From a virus, in IMG/VR virus record IMGVR_UViG_3300046516_000640, positions 1-32,016 of that record: a stretch of DNA of 32,016 nucleotides; one strand, 5' to 3'. Position numbers and translations under genes: made by a program. Below, piece after piece: positions 23,987 through 29,657 of this stretch. How positions within the stretch are numbered: position 1 is the first letter of the stretch; every line of letters begins with the position of its first letter. The notes beneath the pieces are model-generated. The model was given only the letters and a program-made list of their open reading frames with translations, did no database searches and was not told the DNA's origin.

Positions 23987-24543
23987 GGCTGCACCGGAGG
24001 ATCAGGGAGCACCGCGCCGGGATGTTCTCGCGTGATGTGCGCAGCCATCTCTTCATACGTGCAGAACGTCGCTCCACACGGGGAACGATACGGGTTGCAG
24101 TCGCTGTTACATGGGGGCGTCGGCGGGTCCCCCTCGGTGTCCGTGACTGGTAACTGGATCGTGTTCGGGTGCCTGCGCTTCCACCACGCGGCGTAGCACA
24201 GTGGGCAGGCTTCGCCATCCATCTGACAATCAGCGCATCGATAGCCGACCGGCGCAGAAACGTGCTCTTTGACATCAGGATTCGCGCTTATCATATTCGG
24301 CTCCTGTCGGTCCCCCTCGGTGTCCGCCCGTGGCATGTCCGGTAGAATGCGTTCAAACCGCATCACGCACACCATCCGTCGTTGGTTCTCGAAAGACGGG
24401 ATTTCTATTTCCCCTTGTTCCACGGCATAGATCACGCTGGCGGTATCAAGGACTGACCGTGCTTCGTTGGCCGTCACGTGAACCGCCCGCGACACGTAGC
24501 GTTCACTGTAGATCGTCCGCGTCTTGGTATGGCCTTTCATCAC
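23983..24543 (-). CDS. modular zinc-binding protein with two DTEGD linkers
   Basis: This 186-residue protein is in three parts divided by two copies of Asp-Thr-Glu-Gly-Asp. The N-terminal part (about 1-73) has RYVSRAVHVTANEARSVLDT and GEIEIPSFENQRRMVCVM, a small mixed domain. The middle part has CADC and CPLC, a zinc-ribbon pair. The C-terminal part has CNSDC, CGATFC and HITREH, which suggests a C2H2-like finger. An in-frame ATG at 24294 follows the first linker and is preceded by AGGAG, so a shorter product from there is possible. The next gene upstream with the same layout is at 24728. The function is unknown. Confidence 0.6.
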   Translation of the reverse strand: MMKGHTKTRTIYSERYVSRAVHVTANEARSVLDTASVIYAVEQGEIEIPSFENQRRMVCVMRFERILPDMPRADTEGDRQEPNMISANPDVKEHVSAPVGYRCADCQMDGEACPLCYAAWWKRRHPNTIQLPVTDTEGDPPTPPCNSDCNPYRSPCGATFCTYEEMAAHITREHPGAVLPDPPVQP

Positions 24544-25025
24544 TTCGAGTCCCGATTAACACACTCGTGAAACTCAGGATCAGTGATGTCACCACCCGCC
24601 GTCTTCCCCTCGCGATCACAGGCCGCACAATACTCAACTGACCGAGACAGCGCCATCCCACACTCAGGGCATTCTGTCTTTCGAGCCGGAAACCACTCGT
24701 CGCACATTTCGCAGTAACGCTTGCGGCTCATTTCGCCTCCAGCGATTGCTGCCACTCAGCCCACGCCACTGATTCACGGTCCTGATCTGGATGGATGTCC
24801 TCGATTAAGGCTTCCTGAAAGCCTGCGGACCAGCCAGCCAAAAACGCTGCCCGAATCGTTGTGGGTGCCGGTCGGTCCCCCTCGGTGTCCGCCCGTGGCC
24901 TGATCAATGCGTTACAGCGTTCGCAGATTGGGCCGAAGTTCTCGTCTGGCCAATAGGTCGCGCCCATGTCGGCGCAGTTGATACACCGCATGCGGGCTTC
25001 TAATTTCGTGTCCCCCTCGGTGTCC
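24128..25025 (-). repeat. four dispersed in-frame copies of a 15-bp repeat encoding DTEGD
   Basis: On the plus strand TCCCCCTCGGTGTCC occurs at 24128-24142, 24311-24325, 24876-24890 and 25011-25025. On the minus strand each copy reads in frame as Asp-Thr-Glu-Gly-Asp inside the genes at 23983-24543 (two copies) and 24728-25183 (two copies). Copies two and three extend to 29 identical bases (24306-24334 and 24871-24899). Spacing is irregular (183, 565 and 135 bases). Confidence 0.8.
24540..24731 (-). CDS. small zinc-ribbon protein
   Basis: This 63-residue protein has RYCEMCDEWFPARKTECPEC, a two-knuckle CxxC pair separated by about 10 residues, then CAAC. The start at 24731 is set by GGAGGCGA immediately upstream; an earlier in-frame start at 24755 is less likely. 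It is related to the protein at 28338-28535, which has RYCGMCDKWFASLRSIECPLC. The start overlaps the upstream stop (ATGA). It probably binds zinc; nucleic acid or protein binding is a guess. Confidence 0.72.
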   Translation of the reverse strand: MSRKRYCEMCDEWFPARKTECPECGMALSRSVEYCAACDREGKTAGGDITDPEFHECVNRDSK

Positions 25026-25183
25026 AGCACGGCCGCAAGTTCAGTCGTCCAATCCGTCACCGTTTCAACATTCACGGCCCATCCCCAATCGCCCATGAGT
25101 CGTTGCGTTTGGAAGCGATGCTCGCCAGATTGCATGTCGGCCAGCAGCTCTCGGAGTCGTCGTGTGCGGGCCACGTCGGTCAC
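24728..25183 (-). CDS. modular zinc-binding protein with two DTEGD linkers, second copy of the layout
   Basis: This 151-residue protein, read from the GTG at 25183, has an N-terminal helical part (TRRLRELLADMQSGEHRFQ) and WTTELAAVL. A first DTEGD is followed by a zinc-ribbon pair (CINC and CERC) with an in-frame Met just before CINC. After the second DTEGD comes a helical C-terminal part with AFLAGWSAGFQEALIED and WAEWQQSLEAK, a pattern of small stand-alone phage proteins. GTG at 25183 overlaps the stop of the upstream microprotein (GTGA); a GTG at 25213 would add ten residues. The layout equals that of the gene at 23983, though the outer domains differ. Confidence 0.62.
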   Translation of the reverse strand: MTDVARTRRLRELLADMQSGEHRFQTQRLMGDWGWAVNVETVTDWTTELAAVLDTEGDTKLEARMRCINCADMGATYWPDENFGPICERCNALIRPRADTEGDRPAPTTIRAAFLAGWSAGFQEALIEDIHPDQDRESVAWAEWQQSLEAK

Positions 25184-25293
25184 AGGAACCCCCGATACCA
25201 AGCACGCAGACACGGCAGGCAGAACCAGGTCACCTCATCTGGGCCGTGCGTGACCATCTTGCCCGTCTGCTGGCATAAGGCGCAGGGTGTCAT
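25180..25293 (-). CDS. 37-residue zinc-ribbon microprotein
   Basis: This short ORF begins with an ATG that overlaps the upstream stop (ATGA) and ends in a stop that overlaps a GTG start of the next gene. It encodes CALC near the N-terminus and CLPC about 18 residues later, the minimal ligand set of a zinc ribbon. The rest is hydrophilic with WFCLPCLRAWYRG at the end. The conserved coupling on both sides and the regular CxxC pairs argue that it is real. The function is unknown. Confidence 0.6.
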   Translation of the reverse strand: MTPCALCQQTGKMVTHGPDEVTWFCLPCLRAWYRGFL

Positions 25294-25442
25294 CGAATCA
25301 CCTGAGCATTCGTGTGCGTCTGCTGACAGTGCTCGCAGATAAACGCCACCCGGTCTTCGCCCTGCACGCCTTCAGAGATATCCACGATGCGTCCCTTCCC
25401 AAGCGGCAGATATTTGTGTTTACACTCGGTCCAAATCTTCAC
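25290..25442 (-). CDS. 50-residue zinc-binding microprotein
   Basis: This ORF begins at a GTG that overlaps the upstream stop (GTGA) and ends at an ATGA overlap with the next. It reads WTECKHKYLPLGKGRIVDIS in the first half and VAFICEHCQQTHTN near the end. That gives Cys-x-His, then CxxC and a nearby His, a plausible zinc site. The start codon choice rests on coupling. It is one of a run of very small zinc-binding proteins. The function is unknown. Confidence 0.55.
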   Translation of the reverse strand: MKIWTECKHKYLPLGKGRIVDISEGVQGEDRVAFICEHCQQTHTNAQVIR

Positions 25443-25648
25443 AGTGTCCTCGTGGTCGTATAGCCGGCGATGCCCAGCAGCTGGAACCGATGCTGCTTAA
25501 TCGCCGCGATGTCCTCAGCCGTCAGCTGCGTCCGATTCGTCACGGTCAGTTGCCCGTTACTGGCCGTTAGCGTATGGCCGGCCTGCTCGAGCCGCAGCGC
25601 CAGCACCACGGCCTCGTCATTGAAGTGCATGCCGTCATGCGTCACCAT
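25439..25648 (-). CDS. TubC-N-like small domain protein
   Basis: This 69-residue protein has ALRLEQAGHTLTASNGQLTV followed by LTAEDIAAIKQHRFQLLGI. The order helix, beta-hairpin (-G-H-T-L-x-x-x-x-G-x-L-x-V-), then helix with I-x-x-H/K-x-x-x-L-L is the layout of the TubC N-terminal docking domain. Stand-alone copies are common in phage early regions, where their role is not known. The start overlaps the upstream gene end by 7 bases. It ends with a GTGA overlap. Confidence 0.7.
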   Translation of the reverse strand: MVTHDGMHFNDEAVVLALRLEQAGHTLTASNGQLTVTNRTQLTAEDIAAIKQHRFQLLGIAGYTTTRTL

Positions 25649-26052
25649 TTGATCTCGTCCTCGCCCACTGGCGGCATCGTCGCTTCGTTCTGCGTTTTCG
25701 GTTTGTAGCCGGATTCGATGCGTTGCGCCCAGTGGCGGGCTTTCTCGGCATCCAGTTGGTTATACCGCTTCTTCTTCTCGTCCAGCTCACGGCTCGCGAA
25801 GTAGTCATATCGCTGCGCCAACAGGAACAAATACGCCGGTGGGCATTCCGAGAAATGTCGATCCCTCATCGACGATCCCGCCCAGTCTTTCGGGTCTTTC
25901 GCCTTGATGAGCGGATCGCCATACGGGCCGTCAAGGTCCACGTGCAGCTTCTGATCGTCGGTCGGTTTGGCGGCAGCACGCTTCGACTTCGACAAGGCCA
26001 GTAGTTCTGCGAGGATGTTGCGAATTTCGGTGAGTAGTTGTGTGTCAGACAT
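25642..26052 (-). CDS. conserved-type phage early protein
   Basis: This 136-residue protein starts with a helix (DTQLLTEIRNILAELLAL) and a Lys/Ala-rich linker. A domain follows with DGPYGDPLIKAKDPKDWAGS, SECPPAYLFLLAQRYDYFA and KARHWAQRIESGYKP. The last three blocks (a D-P-x-x-W-x-G motif, then S-E-C-P-P-x-Y-L, then A-R-x-W-A-x-R-I) form a pattern seen next to recombination or replication genes in many phages; no function is known. The start at 26052 overlaps the previous gene by 8 bases; a longer start at 26100 would lie mostly in that gene. Confidence 0.72.
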   Translation of the reverse strand: MSDTQLLTEIRNILAELLALSKSKRAAAKPTDDQKLHVDLDGPYGDPLIKAKDPKDWAGSSMRDRHFSECPPAYLFLLAQRYDYFASRELDEKKKRYNQLDAEKARHWAQRIESGYKPKTQNEATMPPVGEDEIKW

Positions 26053-26269
26053 GAGCGCCCTTTTTATTCGTAAAGTCGTTGATGCTTGGGACTGACTCAT
26101 CCATCTGCGCCAAAATAAAGGCTCGTAATTGGCGCAAGAGAATCACCGTTGTCTCGACGTTCACATATACACCAATCGCCTCATTGGCACGTTCTACAAT
26201 CATGATGCCTGAGGCTGAATCGAATCCGATCTTGGTTGTGCATTTCTTGTCACCGCATGCGCAATTCAT
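26045..26269 (-). CDS. small protein with N-terminal cysteine cluster
   Basis: This 74-residue protein starts by TAATG overlap with the end of the exonuclease-recombinase gene and has a strong GAGGAG site upstream. The N-terminus has MNCACGDKKCTTKIGFD, a C-x-C-x4-C cluster that may bind metal. The rest (GIMIVERANEAIGVYVNV, LLRQLRAFILAQM) looks like a strand-helix unit. I recognise no family. Tight coupling to the recombination gene suggests joint expression. Confidence 0.65.
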   Translation of the reverse strand: MNCACGDKKCTTKIGFDSASGIMIVERANEAIGVYVNVETTVILLRQLRAFILAQMDESVPSINDFTNKKGAHV

Positions 26270-27921
26270 TAGAACTCCTCGGGCGCATACAGGCCCGCCA
26301 CGACGTCAGGATAGACCAGCCGCGCCAGCTTCGACGAGGCACGGGCGACGAGCATATCAGCCGGGTTCTTCGTCCAGCCGCTGCCGTTCTTCACGAGTCC
26401 TGCGGCGTGCGCCTCTTCGATCGTGTAACGTAATTCCATCGGTTCGTCGCCTTCCCGCTGCGTCACGAACGTGGCCGCGGTCGGCGTGCGCTCCGTGCAG
26501 CGGAACGACTTCGCCTTGCCAGACTTGATGACCAGCGCCCGCAAGGCATCGGCGGCCAGCGTCGGGCGCCCTTCCACAATGTGAAAGGCACGCAGACTCG
26601 CCATAGCGCTGAGGCCCAGTTCGCGGCCGGAGAGGACGGTCGACAGCACGGCTTCAGGCGTGCCATACGCGCCGAACAGGCGGGCCTTGAACAACAGGCC
26701 GGCTAGTTGCACGGCCTGGTTCATGGACTGCGGCTCGAGCTGCCGTTCATAGTCCACGCCTTCGGCCCGGTAATAGGCAGCAATCTTCGCCTCTTCTGTA
26801 GAGGCTAAGGCGACCGGTGTATCCCCGCTCCGGTCAACGGCGGTTCTCGCGCTCTCCACAACAGCCGGAATTGGCGTTGCCTTGGGCGCTGGATTTTGGT
26901 GCGCAACACGCCGCGCCACGTCAGCCACGAACGTGCCCATGTCTTTCGGCGGCGCCTCCATGTGCTTGGCGGCATGAGCGACAAAGGAGCCGAGTGCATC
27001 GCTGGCCTGTGCGCCGGTCAGTTCCCTTGCGCCGCCAACCGACCGGTCGATGCGGTCAAAGATCGCATCGGTCTTCGGGTCAATCGTCGGCATCGCTTCG
27101 TTGATGTCGCTCATGATGTCATCCTCTCCGCTGAACGTGGCCACGTCGTCGGGTGTCCGTTCCTTCAGCACGTGCGCAAAATCAATCGGCGCATCCGTCC
27201 GCAGGGCCAGCAATTGCCGCACGATGGGCAGACGTTCGCGGAAGGCCAGCAACGATGCCGATTGCGCAGGCTTGATACCTTCCTCTGCGCCCTTGTCGAT
27301 GGCGGCATACAGGTCGTCAAGATTGCCGAATATTTTCAGGATGGCTGCTGCGCCCTTTGCTCCGATGCCCTTGACGCCGACGATGCCGTCTGAGGCATCG
27401 CCCACAATCGCCAAGTAGTCCATGATCTGATTTGGATTGACGCCGAACTTCTCGCAGACAGCCTCTTCGGTCATCACATTGCCCGTGATGGGTGACTTGA
27501 CGCTGACGCGATCGTCAACGAGCTGCAAGAGGTCTTTATCGCTGGACACGACCAGCACGGGCCAGTTGCCGACCTTCGCGGCTTCCACGCCTGACGCCAC
27601 GACGTCATCCGCTTCGAAGCCTTCCGCCTCCCACGTCGGGAAGCCATCCGCGCGCAATGTCTCCAGCGCAATCTGGCATTGATGGAAGAATGGTTCAGGC
27701 TTCGATTCGCGGGACGCCTTGTAAGTTGCGTCTAATGCCTTCCTGAACGACTTGCGTGAATCCAGGCAGAGCGCCACGTGCGGCTGACCGGACGCCAGTG
27801 CGTGCACCTTCGCAATGATGCCGATGGACGTGGCATTCGGATTCGGGTCATTCGCGGCCATGTGCCACACGGGATGCGCGATGCTGCTGAAGTCGATCAA
27901 CACGATCTGTTTGTCGCTCAT
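26269..27921 (-). CDS. fusion of FEN-type 5'-3' exonuclease and RecT-like single-strand annealing protein
   Basis: This 550-residue protein joins two recombination activities. Residues 1-269 form a 5'-3' exonuclease/flap endonuclease domain: Asp10 in LIDFSSIAHP, Asp54 followed by FRKALDATYKASR, GFEADDVVAS (103, 105, 106), SSDKDLLQLV (128, 130) and GDASDGIVGVKGIG (175, 178). All the acidic metal ligands expected by eye are present. Residues about 395-550 match RecT-like annealing proteins: QAVQLAGLLFKARLFGAYG, GRELGLSAMASLRAFHI, GRPTLAADALRALVIKSG and a C-terminal RLVYPDVVAGLY. The linker 270-394 starts at Met270. Such exonuclease and annealing pairs are normally separate genes. AGGGGA precedes the ATG, which overlaps the upstream stop (ATGA). 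Confidence 0.88.
   Translation of the reverse strand: MSDKQIVLIDFSSIAHPVWHMAANDPNPNATSIGIIAKVHALASGQPHVALCLDSRKSFRKALDATYKASRESKPEPFFHQCQIALETLRADGFPTWEAEGFEADDVVASGVEAAKVGNWPVLVVSSDKDLLQLVDDRVSVKSPITGNVMTEEAVCEKFGVNPNQIMDYLAIVGDASDGIVGVKGIGAKGAAAILKIFGNLDDLYAAIDKGAEEGIKPAQSASLLAFRERLPIVRQLLALRTDAPIDFAHVLKERTPDDVATFSGEDDIMSDINEAMPTIDPKTDAIFDRIDRSVGGARELTGAQASDALGSFVAHAAKHMEAPPKDMGTFVADVARRVAHQNPAPKATPIPAVVESARTAVDRSGDTPVALASTEEAKIAAYYRAEGVDYERQLEPQSMNQAVQLAGLLFKARLFGAYGTPEAVLSTVLSGRELGLSAMASLRAFHIVEGRPTLAADALRALVIKSGKAKSFRCTERTPTAATFVTQREGDEPMELRYTIEEAHAAGLVKNGSGWTKNPADMLVARASSKLARLVYPDVVAGLYAPEEF
27112..27129 (-). promoter_or_regulatory. strong internal ribosome binding site at the exonuclease-SSAP junction
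   Basis: Read on the minus strand, GGAGAGG at 27129-27123 is followed by an ATG at 27114-27112, in frame with the fusion. This is Met270, right at the end of the exonuclease domain. Initiation here would give a separate 281-residue annealing protein in addition to the full fusion. The site is better than most true start sites in this window. It may be a relic of two once-separate genes, or be in use. Confidence 0.55.
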
Positions 27922-28031
27922 GATTTCCCCTGCTCGTAGCGATTGGCCTTTTGCCAGTCGTCGGACATCTGCGGATCAAAGGCTGGCACATGCCACCAGC
28001 GCCACAGCGTCAGCCAGAGAGCGCGCATCAT
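27918..28031 (-). CDS. 37-residue small protein before the recombination gene
   Basis: This small ORF starts at tandem ATGs (28031 or 28028), where the first overlaps the stop of the upstream membrane microprotein. It ends by ATGA overlap with the exonuclease-recombinase start. It has LWLTLWRWWHVPAFDP and a charged C-terminus (DDWQKANRYEQGKS). The amphipathic Trp-rich start may contact membrane. Support is coupling on both sides; no family is recognised. Longer readings in this frame extend into unrelated neighbouring genes. Confidence 0.5.
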   Translation of the reverse strand: MMRALWLTLWRWWHVPAFDPQMSDDWQKANRYEQGKS

Positions 28032-28138
28032 CGCCAGCCGCCCATCATGAACAGGCCCATGGCGATGCCCAGCAGCACGCCGCAGGCCACGATGATCGCA
28101 ATGTCCAGCCACGGCAGCCGCGTGCCCACGACGCGCAT
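28028..28138 (-). CDS. 36-residue single-pass membrane protein
   Basis: This microprotein has one clear membrane helix (LDIAIIVACGVLLGIAMGLF) after a short basic N-terminus (MRVVGTRLPW) and a C-terminal MMGGWR. The ATG overlaps the upstream stop (TAATG) and the stop overlaps the next start. Small one-helix proteins in phage early operons have been linked to host membrane or superinfection effects in general, but nothing here identifies a function. Confidence 0.55.
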   Translation of the reverse strand: MRVVGTRLPWLDIAIIVACGVLLGIAMGLFMMGGWR

Positions 28139-28338
28139 TACAGCGACTCCAAGGCTTTGTAATACTCGTCGCGGCAACGGTCGCTGCAGAAGGCATACTG
28201 CCCATTGGCTGCCCAGATGGCCGGGCGGCACGGTTCGCCGCAGGCTTCGCAGTTGGGCTCGTCGGATTCCGGTGGGTCGCTGAGTGGATCGCAATACGCC
28301 GGGTCTTGCCCAGGATCGCGATAGTCATAGCGGCTCAT
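28138..28338 (-). CDS. small zinc-finger-like protein
   Basis: This 66-residue protein has an acidic N-terminal part (DYRDPGQDPAYCDPLSD), then CEACGEPC and CSDRC near the C-terminus. The pattern C-x-x-C-x3-C followed by F-C-S-x-x-C resembles MYND-like or TRASH-like treble-clef fingers, in which FCS-x-x-C is typical. The start is supported by GGAGACA upstream and by TAATG overlap with the preceding gene. The function is unknown. Confidence 0.68.
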   Translation of the reverse strand: MSRYDYRDPGQDPAYCDPLSDPPESDEPNCEACGEPCRPAIWAANGQYAFCSDRCRDEYYKALESL

Positions 28339-28535
28339 TAGCGTGTCTCCTTCGGTTCCTGGTCCGTGTCCGCGCCGCACAGGGGGCACTCGATGCTGCG
28401 CAGGGACGCGAACCACTTGTCACACATGCCGCAGTAGCGACGACGGCTGCGCTTCGTGGCTTCCGTCACCATCGCCGCTTCCGCCCGCGACAGTGCCGTG
28501 ATGGTTTCGAAGAGGTGCTTTGAAATGCTGTCCAT
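28338..28535 (-). CDS. small zinc-ribbon protein, paralogue of that at 24540
   Basis: This 65-residue protein has a helical N-terminus (KHLFETITALSRAEAAMVTE) and a zinc ribbon with RYCGMCDKWFASLRSIECPLC, clearly related to the protein at 24540-24731. The start overlaps the upstream stop (TAATG) and the end overlaps the next start (TAATG). The two copies have different flanking parts, so the ribbon is a reused module. Confidence 0.7.
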   Translation of the reverse strand: MDSISKHLFETITALSRAEAAMVTEATKRSRRRYCGMCDKWFASLRSIECPLCGADTDQEPKETR

Positions 28536-28735
28536 TACTTCGCTCCCTTGACGACGATGCGTTTGAGGCCGAGTTGGCTCAACACGGAATCGGGAATGGA
28601 TTTACCGTAATTGAGCATGTGATGTAGGAATGCTCGATGGATGCCAAGCGTCCTCGCGGCTTCTGCCCGACTCTTGAACTGAGCACAGTAGGCCGTCAGG
28701 GCTTCGATGGGTTCAATCTCACGCATGAACGCCAT
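28535..28735 (-). CDS. small HTH (Cro/YdaS-like) DNA-binding protein
   Basis: This 66-residue protein (from the ATG at 28735) has a helix-turn-helix: FKSRAEAARTLGIHRAFLHH, followed by a short wing-like segment SIPDSVLSQLGLKRIV. The A-x-x-L-G-I-x-x-x-x-L-x-x-x-L core is typical of Cro- or YdaS-like phage regulators. It is the first gene of the minus operon, next to a dyad symmetry at 28792-28818, so it may regulate this operon. The start is uncertain: ATGs at 28735 and 28726 both lack a good ribosome binding site, and a TTG at 28753 is possible. Confidence 0.68.
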   Translation of the reverse strand: MAFMREIEPIEALTAYCAQFKSRAEAARTLGIHRAFLHHMLNYGKSIPDSVLSQLGLKRIVVKGAK

Positions 28736-28775
28736 CGTAAAGCACGCACGCAACCGTTGTCAACTGTTTTGTCAA
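28735..28775 (-). promoter_or_regulatory. candidate promoter of the minus-strand early operon
   Basis: On the minus strand TTGACA occurs at 28763-28758, and 17 bases later the hexamer TTACGA (28740-28735) could serve as a weak -10. A second TTGACA lies 12 bases upstream (28775-28770), forming a direct repeat TTGACAA. If the proximal pair is the promoter, the transcript would start near 28728, close to the HTH start codon, giving a leaderless or nearly leaderless message. Confidence 0.35.
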
Positions 28776-28791
28776 CAGGATGGGTCTGGGG

Positions 28792-28818
28792 TCATCTATC
28801 TAGAAAAGAGATAGATGA
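28792..28818. repeat. 10-bp perfect dyad symmetry upstream of the HTH gene
   Basis: TCATCTATCT (28792-28801) and AGATAGATGA (28809-28818) form a perfect 10-bp inverted repeat around a 7-base spacer. It lies just upstream of the candidate promoter of the HTH gene and just after the stop of the gene at 28836. The stem is AT-rich and no T-run follows on either strand, so an operator is more likely than a terminator. Confidence 0.6.
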
Positions 28819-28835
28819 TATTGGTCCTAAGCTGG

Positions 28836-29357
28836 CTAGGTATTCGGCGGCGACGGCATCACGGTGCGGCTTTTCACGAGCGCGTCATACCAGCCTTGCT
28901 GTGCCACCCATTGAAAGCCGACATCCTTGATCGCGTCCACCGTCAAGCCGGTGATGCTGAACGACAGCCCGCTGCCATCCAGCACGCTGCCGGACACGGC
29001 AATATGAATCCCGGCCGCCGTCGCCAGCGCCACGAGAAAGCCGAATCCCGCCTGCACGTTCGCCGTCGATTGCTCCGTCAGGAGTGGGAACCATTTCTGC
29101 TTCTTCAAGAATTGCATCACGTAGGACATCGCCAGCGCCCAGATCACCTGTTCAGGGACATGCGTCGGAGAGGCGGGCGATGGAATCGTGGTCGTGACCA
29201 CGGCTGGCGTCGATTCTTTCGCAGGCGTGGGCACCGACCCAGGCACTTGCGCGATCGGCGGGGTCGTCGTGGTGCGCGGTTGGTCTTGCGCCTGCCCGCT
29301 GAAGGCGTAGAGCGCGAATCCGATCACTAATGCGGGCAGAAGAAATCGGATGCGCAT
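28836..29357 (-). CDS. exported or membrane-anchored protein, holin-like position
   Basis: This 173-residue protein starts with a signal-like segment (MRIRFLLPALVIGFALYAF). A Pro/Thr-rich linker (about 24-60) follows. The second half has a helix with YVMQFLKKQKWFPLL, a hydrophobic segment GFGFLVALATAAGIHIAV and a C-terminal part ending GWYDALVK. The order W-F-P-L-L-T-x-x-x-x, then a membrane helix with A-A-G-I-H, then a G-L-T block recalls holin-like or tail-adjacent phage proteins. AAAGGA lies before the ATG. A role in lysis is possible and not proven. Confidence 0.6.
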   Translation of the reverse strand: MRIRFLLPALVIGFALYAFSGQAQDQPRTTTTPPIAQVPGSVPTPAKESTPAVVTTTIPSPASPTHVPEQVIWALAMSYVMQFLKKQKWFPLLTEQSTANVQAGFGFLVALATAAGIHIAVSGSVLDGSGLSFSITGLTVDAIKDVGFQWVAQQGWYDALVKSRTVMPSPPNT

Positions 29358-29361
29358 CGTT

Positions 29362-29607
29362 CTATCCTTTCGCGAGCGCGCCCAGCTGCGACACGAGCTC
29401 GGGCTTGCCGCCAATGATGCCGGCGAGCGACAGCAGCAGCCCGATATGCTTCAGCGCTAGGCCGGTGTAGTTCTTCGTTTCGACGGCCGTGATCACATCC
29501 GGCACGATGGTTGGATCGGCCTGCACCGCGCCGAACAGCGCCCCGAGCAGCGATGTCACGACATCGGGATGAGCCTTGGCCACAGCGAGTGCGTCAGTCG
29601 TATTCAT
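29362..29607 (-). CDS. small hydrophobic helical protein
   Basis: This 81-residue protein starts at 29607 after a clear GGAGA site; earlier in-frame starts lie in the neighbouring gene. It is helical with ALAVAKAHPDVVTSLLGALF, then TAVETKNYTGLALKHIGLLL and IIGGKPELVSQLGALAKG. Segments 15-30 and 55-70 are hydrophobic enough to lie at a membrane, although no charged flanks define a clear topology. I do not recognise it. Its position between the TIM-barrel protein and a signal-bearing protein suggests the same late or lysis cassette. Confidence 0.58.
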   Translation of the reverse strand: MNTTDALAVAKAHPDVVTSLLGALFGAVQADPTIVPDVITAVETKNYTGLALKHIGLLLSLAGIIGGKPELVSQLGALAKG

Positions 29608-29657
29608 CGATCCGATCTCCTTTAAGAGTCCTAATTCTTTCCAGGCACGTAATGGAT

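Noticed and set aside
24128-25025. Possible CRISPR array from the four short repeats
   Set aside because: Spacings are 183, 565 and 135 bases, repeats are only 15 bp and are inside coding frames; no array structure.
28028-28328. Long minus frames of 88 and 136 residues in this stretch
   Set aside because: Their N-terminal parts are shadows of the FCS-type zinc protein; only the C-terminal 36-37 residues, with their own coupled starts, look real.
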